Source of the DNA: Gigaspora margarita
Taxonomy: Eukaryota; Glomeromycota; Glomeromycetes; Diversisporales; Gigasporaceae
Reading direction: 5' to 3'
Assembly (NCBI GenBank): GCA_009809945.1
Contig: WTPW01000199.1
Location: forward strand, 490,596 to 554,595
Length of the DNA stretch: 64,000 bases
In this document: positions 58,400 through 64,000 of the stretch, in pieces
Layout of the letters: every line of letters starts with the position of its first letter
How positions within the stretch are numbered: the stretch's first letter is position 1
The notes under the pieces: generated by a model
What the model was told of the DNA's origin: nothing
Databases searched by the model: none
Seen by the model: the letters and a program-made list of their open reading frames with translations, nothing else
Made by a program: the position numbers and the translations under genes

Positions 58400-58720
58400 A
58401 TCTCGATCTTTGCCTTTGTCCACTTGTCATTTCTGATATAATAATAAAGTTCACTATTCATTCTACAAAAATATCACAAATTTCAGTTGCTGTTGGTCAG
58501 TCATTAGGATCTATACTCCAACATTTCTTTATTAAATCAGCATAGCACTTTGTATCGTCATAAATATGTGGTCGTAAACTGTTACATGCTTGTATTTGAA
58601 ATAATAATTTTGATTTTTTTCCAAAAGGTACGGGTTTGTAGTATAAAATTTCCAGTATGGTTATGCCAAATGAATAATTGTCAGATTTCGATGTTAATGC
58701 TGTTGAGAAGTCCATATCCC
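58400..58720 (-). pseudogene. Protein kinase C-lobe fragment (tyrosine-kinase-like) inside the LTR element
   Basis: Minus strand: FSTALTSKSDNYSFGITILE is kinase subdomain VIII/IX with the invariant D of SDxYSFG. It is followed by CNSLRPHIYDDTKCYADLIK, KCWSIDPND, then TGA where Arg is expected (CGA to TGA), then PTATEICDIF (subdomain XI). The N-lobe and catalytic loop are absent; the fragment begins almost at the primer-binding site. It resembles the expanded TKL kinases of Glomeromycotina. Confidence 0.8.
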
Positions 58721-58733
58721 ACAGTCACCACCA
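58718..58733 (-). promoter_or_regulatory. Putative tRNA primer-binding site
   Basis: On the minus strand TGGTGGTGACTGTGGG begins two bases after the LTR end. It would pair with a tRNA ending ...GTCACCACCA. The other LTR junction has no TGG, which fixes the orientation. Confidence 0.6.
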
Positions 58734-58735
58734 AA

Positions 58736-59206
58736 TGTTATGGGGAGAAATGGACATTTATCAGTTTAACGATTCAATTATAAAAGGCAGCTCGCTAGAG
58801 GCGTGACGTTGGTGATTTAGCAATCTCCTGAGAGACTTATAAATAGATTTATTATAGAGAAGTATGAGACTATATTATGTGATACTATTATAATCTCATA
58901 GGATAAGATGTCCTTTAAGAGGGAAATTACAGAGCTTTTATAACTTTCGCTAGACTAATGAACTAAAGAGATTTAAGGATAAATCGATCTTTCATCAAGA
59001 AAGAATCGAGGAAGAATCACTATAATTAAGGAACTTACTATGATGATTATTTACATGACTATAATAACAAAGGTTATGTTTAACGATATTTTATATTGTT
59101 AACTTCTTAATTCTTGATTTCTTTCTTTAGGTTTCTTGTATTTGATTGCTTCTTCGATCATGGGTTTACTGCGCCTAATTCTGAAGATCACTTTTAGCCT
59201 GTGACA
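58736..59206 (-). repeat. LTR (5' LTR in the minus-strand sense)
   Basis: 471 bp, TGTTATGGGG...TAGCCTGTGACA on the plus strand, the same length as its partner. Confidence 0.9.
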
Positions 59207-59540
59207 CTGGATTAATCTATTTTAAATCCAAATATAAATATACAGTATCTAAAATATATTCAGATATAAATATATATCCAGATAAAAAATATATTCAGAT
59301 ATAAATATAGTATATATTTGGATATGAAAATATATCTGGATTTATTTTTTATTTGGATTTATTTTTTATTCAGATTTATTTTTTATCCAGATTTATTTTT
59401 TATCCAGATTTATTTTCTATTCAGATTTATATATTATATCCAGATTTATATTACATCTGAATACAGAAATTCAAAAAATTGAATCCAAATTTATTTAAAA
59501 TCCAGATTCATCTGAATATAAATATATATTTGAATTCAAC
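59207..59540. repeat. Tandem-like array of (atccagatttattttt)n variants
   Basis: About six units of 17 bp (atccagatttattttttat / attcagatttattttt) lie at 59325-59440, with related ccagat/ccaaat motifs on either side. The left flank of the LTR element (56045-56096) ends in the same atctgg motif, so the LTR element inserted into this array. Confidence 0.7.
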
Positions 59541-59960
59541 TACTATCTTTACTATAACTTTCAATTAGNTGCCAAAGAAAGTTNACTTATTAGTTTTAGG
59601 ATTAAGGTTAGAGTTAGGATTAGAATTAAGTTAGAGAGAATACTAAAATAGAAAATCTTATGTAACTATAGTGGAAATAGCAAAATACTATAGTAAAAAT
59701 AGTAATTATCTAAATAAATTGTGTAACAAGATATATTGTTTATTTTATAAAATTAAACCTTTCAAGCAAAAATATTTTGGCATTTACTAATAAAATTTAA
59801 TACAATTTTCTATTTTATATTTAAAAACACTAAAAGTTATATATTTTATATATTGTCATATTTAGATTACTATGTNTAAATAAATATACCAATCTAATTT
59901 TTAATATAAAAACAATAAATAAATTATTTAATAAATAGTTTTTTTTTATTTTATTAATTT
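59541..59960. repeat. Foldback repeat, right part
   Basis: It contains ctttcaattag, cttattagttttaggattaa and tatgtaactatagtggaaatag, the inverted counterpart of the left edge near 55315-55400. Three single N are present (59569, 59584, 59876). Confidence 0.5.
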
Positions 59961-60009
59961 GTTTTAAATATAGGCCATCAGCGAAGTGACGGGTTATACC
60001 TAGTATATC

Positions 60010-60600
60010 TTATGAATAAAAATTAAAATTTCTACAGTACGGGACAGCAAGAAGCATCCAATTTTTTTTTGCAGTGCCAATTTAGGTTATGTAATACAAC
60101 TTCTGATTGGCTAATTTATTAAGGCGCCAAATTTGAGTTATGTAACACAACTTCTGATTGGCTAATTTTTATTAAGGTGCCAAAATTGACATTTTAATAA
60201 TGAGTATTAACCAATAAAATCGTTTGCACATGACTAGCATTTATATGATTGGGTATTTCTTTGCACCAAATTTATGTTTTGCTATTAAAATTTCCAAAGT
60301 TTGATCTCTTATAACTCTTGTAAAATGCAAGATATTAAAAATCTGTCTTGCAGATTTGTAGTTTAGGTTATAAATAATAAATTTGTAAGAGGGATTTATT
60401 TGTTAAGAAGTTATAGGACTTTAATCAACTGCAAAAAAAATGGATGTTTCTTGCTGTCCTGTACTGTAGCCATCTAGTAATTCAATTCAAAATAAACTTT
60501 TTTTATTTTGTAAAACTTACTAAGCTCTACAAAATAAAAAAAGTTTATTTGGATTGGATTACTGGGTGGCTAGAAATTTTAATTTCTATTTATAAGATCT
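60010..60600. repeat. Foldback element interrupted by a MITE
   Basis: The left arm (aattaaaatttct then, beyond the insert, agccatctagtaattcaatt and caaaataaac) is inverted in the right arm (gtttatttggattggattac, tgggtggctagaaattttaa). The arms become continuous only if 60035-60466 and one TA are ignored. Confidence 0.75.
60035..60466. mobile_element. MITE (432 bp) with CAGTACGGGACAGC termini and TA duplication
   Basis: The left CAGTACGGGACAGCAAGAAG and right end CTTGCTGTCCTGTACTG (reverse complement CAGTACAGGACAGCAAG) are inverted repeats. TA lies on both sides (60033-60034, 60467-60468). This is typical of Tc1/mariner/pogo-derived MITEs. An internal 60-bp block (gttatgtaa.acaacttctgattggctaatt) is repeated at 60090 and 60135. 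Confidence 0.85.
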
Positions 60601-61115
60601 ACATAGTTCTGTAAGATCATTTTCAAGGCAAAAACCCTATATGCCTATTTTGTAATACATTAAAATGGAAAGAAATAGGGTGTATCATATCTAGAAAGAA
60701 TATGCCTGTAGTGTATGATGGCAGAAGCACCCACACTAACAATTTATAAAAATATTAACATTTTATGTGGCCTAGGCAACTATGATTTACATTAATTTTT
60801 ATTAATTTATTTTATATTTATACTAGCATATTATCCTGAAGTCAATCACATGTACAGGACCCTGAGCAATATATATAGAGGTTATATTGAAATTTTGGCT
60901 AAAAAGGTTACTTTTTTACAAAATGTTATATTTGAAAAGTGGATATTGGTCAAAAGGCATACTTCTCTTAAAAATTTTTTTCAAAAAAATACTTTTTAAA
61001 AATTATTTATTTTATTTGGTTATTCAAATTTTAAATATAACCTATTAAAATTTATTAATTTTATCTACTTTTAATAATATAACATTAAAAGCTTTTATCT
61101 ACTTTTAAATGCTTT
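60601..61115. other. Intergenic DNA
   Basis: No gene or repeat boundary is recognised between the foldback element and the next coding remnant. Confidence 0.4.
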
Positions 61116-61117
61116 TT

Positions 61118-61932
61118 TTTTGAAAAAATCAATAAAAATAACAAGCTCACTAAAATACTTAAGTCTACCAACAACAAAGAGACCAAGTAGCACAAATAAT
61201 TTCAAGAAATAATCAATTACAAAGAATACAATATCTTGAAAGTACACTTCAAAGTTTGCAGGCATTAGAAACTCTTGTTGAAAGTCAACAAAGACAAGAA
61301 ACTGCATGCATAACTACTGATCTTGGAATATAGAATTCAATAAATTTGCAAGCTATAACAGTAATTCAAAAAGGAGCAGCACATTTTGCTAACTCTACTA
61401 GAATCAGTACTATATTAGCAGTACAAAAAACTGTCACCTTATTAAATAATCTATATAGCATTGCAACTTCAAGAAACAATTAGAGGAATTAGAATTAAAT
61501 TAGTAGATCATACTATTTACCTTGACTAAAGAGACTTAGTAAAACCTTAAAAGGTGATAACATGATTTATGATCATCAAAATCTCATTAATGTCTAAAAG
61601 AAGTAAAAAAAGAACCCTAACAGAAAACATAAAAAGAAATTAGTAGCTCAAATACCAAAACAACTTAAAAGAGATCTTACAAATAAAACTGCTAGATTTA
61701 ACTATTATTGGAATTTTATACCAAGATTGTAGAAAATATATTAACTCTGGCAAAAAAATTCTTAACCAAAGACCTATTGAAGAAATTTAATTAGATATCG
61801 AAGTTACTATTAAAGAATTAATCTCATGCTGTACTCCAACAAGCAACTATAGAATTGGCCAAACAATTGTAGAATTACAACAAATATTAGGAGTAAATGG
61901 GTTAATGCTAAATAGTAATATATTTATATGTT
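61118..61932 (+). pseudogene. Coiled-coil coding remnant, probably of the same large element
   Basis: One frame (about 61170-61490) reads QVAQIISRNNQLQRIQYLES, TLQSLQALETLVESQQRQE, a TAG, AITVIQKGAAHFANSTRIST, ILAVQKTVTLLNNLYSIATS. A later frame (61690-61920) reads GILYQDCRKYINSGKKILNQ, RPIEEI and CCTPTSNYRIGQTIVELQQI, LGVNGLMLNSN. Gln/Asn/Leu heptads suggest coiled coils. Strand, base composition and type of decay match the 41-55 kb genes. The minus-strand frame at 61095-61307 is a shadow. Confidence 0.4.
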
Positions 61933-62464
61933 GTCCTGCGGGTTGAAAGCATAGCGGTTATGCTCCCAGAATGCAAATCGAAGGTCGCTGGTTCAATTCC
62001 CCCTAGAGGCGTAATAGAAAAAACTAGCCAGTTAGGGAACTGAAACACTGTGGGAAAACAGGGACCCAGAACGTCTACAGACAGACTTAATTGGACAGTT
62101 GCTGTTATCAAATCTGTGGCAGTGAAACGAAACATATTAGAGCCCAATTTGGAATAACTGAAGTCACAAGATGTATTGAGAGGCCGAAGTCTGAAAAGAT
62201 ACTTCAAAAACTTGTGGCGCCTGTATCTGAACTGCGACCGTTTATACCAATAATCAGCTAGCATGTCGATCCATAGTGGAGTTTGTTGGAAGGATAAGGT
62301 TCGGTGCTGCAGCCATGCTTGGGCATCTATAGTAATAGACAGCCAGGTAATAGTCTAGCCAAAGTCTTTAATTTAATTTGTATGGTAGCCTTCGGGCGGC
62401 GCTATAAAAGAAGTTAATAAAGCTAGCAATAATGGTCGCTTAAGTTAAAAATATATATATATAT
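61933..62464 (+). mobile_element. tRNA-derived SINE, best-preserved head
   Basis: Flanked by ATATATTTATATGTT (61918-61932 and 62465-62479), a 15-bp perfect duplication. The head has AAGCATAGCGGTTATGC (box A-like) and GCTGGTTCAATTCCCCC, a near-consensus box B. A body shared with 5640-6085 and 8345-8992 follows, then an (AT)n tail. It is inserted inside a coding remnant. The minus-strand frame of 118 codons across it is accidental. Confidence 0.85.
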
Positions 62465-62479
62465 ATATATTTATATGTT

Positions 62480-62945
62480 CTGAACAAATGAAACAAAATC
62501 AATACATTGATTTATTGAGTGCAATATATTACACATTAGGATCAATCAAGTGAAAATTTATTAAAGCAAATACTAAAGGAATTATCCTACCATTTTAGTA
62601 CAAATATTTTGTCACAGGATAAATTCACTACAAGAAATCTTATATAATAAAGAAGCCAATAGAGAACAAGATTAACAAATATAACTAATGAGAAATTACA
62701 ATTTAATGACTACCTACAGGATTGGATGGATCTATGAGAATAATATACAGAACTTTGCTCCAATCTATAAAGTAGATGAACTAACTCAAATAATAATTGA
62801 ACCAAAAGCAGAATACAGCTTTATAGAAGTAAAATATGGAACTTTGAAATTGCAAAACCTCAATAGCACTATATATAAGATATTTACACACTTACCCGAA
62901 GATACTGATATTATTTCAGTATTGAAATTTCAAATTAAGTTATAA
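62480..62945 (+). pseudogene. Unknown coding remnant after the SINE
   Basis: The frame resumes after the SINE (CSEQMKQNQYIDLLSAIYYT) with stops, then 62688-62945 is open: TYRIGWIYENNIQNFAPIYK, VDELTQIIIEPKAEYSFIEV, STIYKIFTHLPEDTDIISVL, KFQIKL. Beta-rich and unrecognised. It is on the same strand as, and probably continuous with, 61118-61932. Confidence 0.4.
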
Positions 62946-62989
62946 TATCTTTTATAATTTAATAAAATATTAATTATACATTTGAAAAA

Positions 62990-63230
62990 GTTATATTTAG
63001 GATATTTTTAACAGAAATAGAGCTACATTTAATAATATCATCTTAATTTATTACACTATCTGAAAAAGCATTACATCCTTATGGATTATTTAGAGAAGAA
63101 ATAAGGCTTACTATAGCACTAACATGTCAAAACTAGAACTATTACAAGTAATAGTGCACCAAGGAACACCTGGTATCAAAATTAATATTGAAAGAGATAC
63201 CTATAACAACTAGCAACCAGAAAGTACTAT
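62990..63230 (+). pseudogene. Short coding-like remnant before the LINE
   Basis: LSEKALHPYGLFREEIRLTI and TPGIKINIERDTYNN are readable with stops and shifts. This appears to be the last piece of the large element, cut by the LINE poly(T). Confidence 0.25.
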
Positions 63231-64000
63231 TTTTTTTTTTGTTTTTTTCCCTCTTAAGCAGTCACGCTAATACTTTATTAAGTTTCTTAAAATTACATAT
63301 GCAACTATATAGAATTACCTAATATCTAAGTTTAGCATCACCCGGCCACCTTACCGGTACCTAAGTGCNANCTGCTGNACNNCTCTTTTCAGAGTGGATT
63401 GCTTGTCTGACTACTCAAAGTCCATAATAGAAGGGTCTTCCCCCTTCTATGACAAGTCCCTTTACTGTTTTCATTACTTCTTCTTTTACTCTTATTTCCT
63501 TCTCCTCTTCTCGCTTCTTTCTTTCTTCTTTGTCTTGCTGACTTCCATTTTTCTGGGGCCTTGTGTTTCTTGGAGCTAACACTCTTCTTTTCATCTTATT
63601 CGTTATGCCCTGGTCTTTCTCCCACTCATTCACTTTTTCACATCGTATTCTCCATACTTGCTCATAAAAAGTGTTCCACACCGTTCTCGCTAGTGTTCTT
63701 ATAAATTTCTCTCCTGACGTCTTCTTCAATATTTGTAGTACCTTTTGGTGCATCTCGACTGGGACCAATCCTCTTATTATCGCCTGTCTTATCTCAGCTT
63801 CCTCTTCTTCTCTTTCTCCGTATATTGTCGTATACAATATATATGGGGGCACCTGGACTTTTTCCTTTTCTTCCAGTCCCTTCCAAGCTGTTGCGATGGC
63901 TACCTTTTGAATTCTCCTCCACAGGCTCTTTTGTTTACTGCACGTGGCCAAGTGCTCTTGTGTCTCTTCGATCTTTTCTTGACATACTTGGCACTCCGCT
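63231..64000 (-). mobile_element. LINE 3' part (runs off the window)
   Basis: Poly(T) at 63231-63247 is the A-tail of a minus-strand LINE. The 3' UTR resembles those of the LINEs at 10.4 and 20.5 kb. A few N at 63369-63382 lie in the UTR. Confidence 0.85.
63415..64000 (-). CDS. LINE polyprotein C-terminus (partial)
   Basis: The frame is open from the window edge to 63415. It starts inside the protein with ECQVCQEKIEETQEHLATC (C-x2-C-x11-H-x4-C zinc motif), then WRRIQKVAIATAWKGLEEKE, WRIRCEKVNEWEKDQGITNK, a Lys/Glu-rich stretch and ends GGRPFYYGL. The same zinc motif and RCEK-x4-WEK motif occur in the LINE at 10.7-11.3 kb. This copy is uninterrupted for about 195 codons, so it is the youngest LINE seen here; the RT lies beyond the window. 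Confidence 0.8.
   Translation of the reverse strand, partial: AECQVCQEKIEETQEHLATCSKQKSLWRRIQKVAIATAWKGLEEKEKVQVPPYILYTTIYGEREEEEAEIRQAIIRGLVPVEMHQKVLQILKKTSGEKFIRTLARTVWNTFYEQVWRIRCEKVNEWEKDQGITNKMKRRVLAPRNTRPQKNGSQQDKEERKKREEEKEIRVKEEVMKTVKGLVIEGGRPFYYGL

Larger units (their letters stand above)
56097..59206 (-). mobile_element. Complete non-autonomous LTR retrotransposon carrying host gene fragments
   Basis: Two 471-bp LTRs bound a 2168-bp interior. The 4-bp CTGG stands immediately outside both ends. Two bases inside the LTR at 58736, on the minus strand, is TGGTGGTGACTGTGGG, a good primer-binding site (TGG start, matching a tRNA 3' CCA end), so transcription is on the minus strand. The interior contains no gag, RT or integrase. 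Instead it carries a kinase fragment and a BACK/TLDc fragment, both in sense. It must have been moved by another element's enzymes. Confidence 0.85.

Noticed and set aside
61908-62264. 118-codon minus-strand frame
   Set aside because: It lies across the SINE, whose boundaries, target duplication and pol III boxes explain the sequence.

Overview
This window is AT-rich eukaryotic DNA made up mostly of dead mobile elements. I infer an arbuscular mycorrhizal fungus (Glomeromycotina). The evidence is the BACK/TLDc and tyrosine-kinase-like fragments (58 kb), which resemble families expanded in these fungi, a LamG-like gene fragment, short (~72 bp) introns, and a heavy load of LINEs, SINEs and small inverted-repeat elements. 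The species cannot be fixed from sequence alone. I see no intact multi-exon housekeeping gene, no rRNA or tRNA gene and no CRISPR.

Layout. 0-10 kb holds a protein disulfide isomerase pseudogene (2.7-3.35 kb), tRNA-related SINEs, foldback repeats and one copy of a 1.9-kb non-autonomous DNA element (7.0-9.9 kb, enlarged by a SINE and a 9-bp-TSD MITE). 10.4-18.0 kb is a near full-length but broken LINE on the minus strand (ORF1, endonuclease, RT, RNase H, zinc tail), itself hit by a hAT-type MITE. 20.2-20.6 kb is the 3' end of a related LINE next to an assembly gap. 21-26 kb is intergenic DNA with MITEs and tandem duplications. 27-39 kb contains two diverged copies of one segment (a LamG-like gene fragment plus a small secreted cysteine-rich protein gene), with a 524-bp direct repeat, a gap-containing inverted-repeat element and several MITEs in and between them. 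41-55 kb, and probably 61-63 kb, is a plus-strand cluster of decayed genes belonging to an unusual large element: CCHC gag-like protein, endonuclease IV-like protein, Ty3-like RT/RNase H, an ISXO2/IS1595-type DDE transposase, Cys-rich zinc proteins and coiled-coil proteins. It is interrupted by two copies of the 1.9-kb element, a hAT MITE, a SINE and a 6-kb block of nested repeats. Inside that block (56.1-59.2 kb) lies a complete LTR element whose interior is host kinase and BACK/TLDc gene fragments. The window ends in the 3' part of another LINE (minus strand).

The most interesting points are the endonuclease IV + RT/RNase H + ISXO2 transposase combination at 46-52 kb, the pair of two-exon secreted Cys-rich genes at 28.7 and 38.7 kb, and the LTR element with transduced host gene pieces. 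Its two LTRs differ only by transitions in my by-eye alignment. Several insertions can be proved from sequence, because target-site duplications are visible and coding frames line up again once the insert is ignored.
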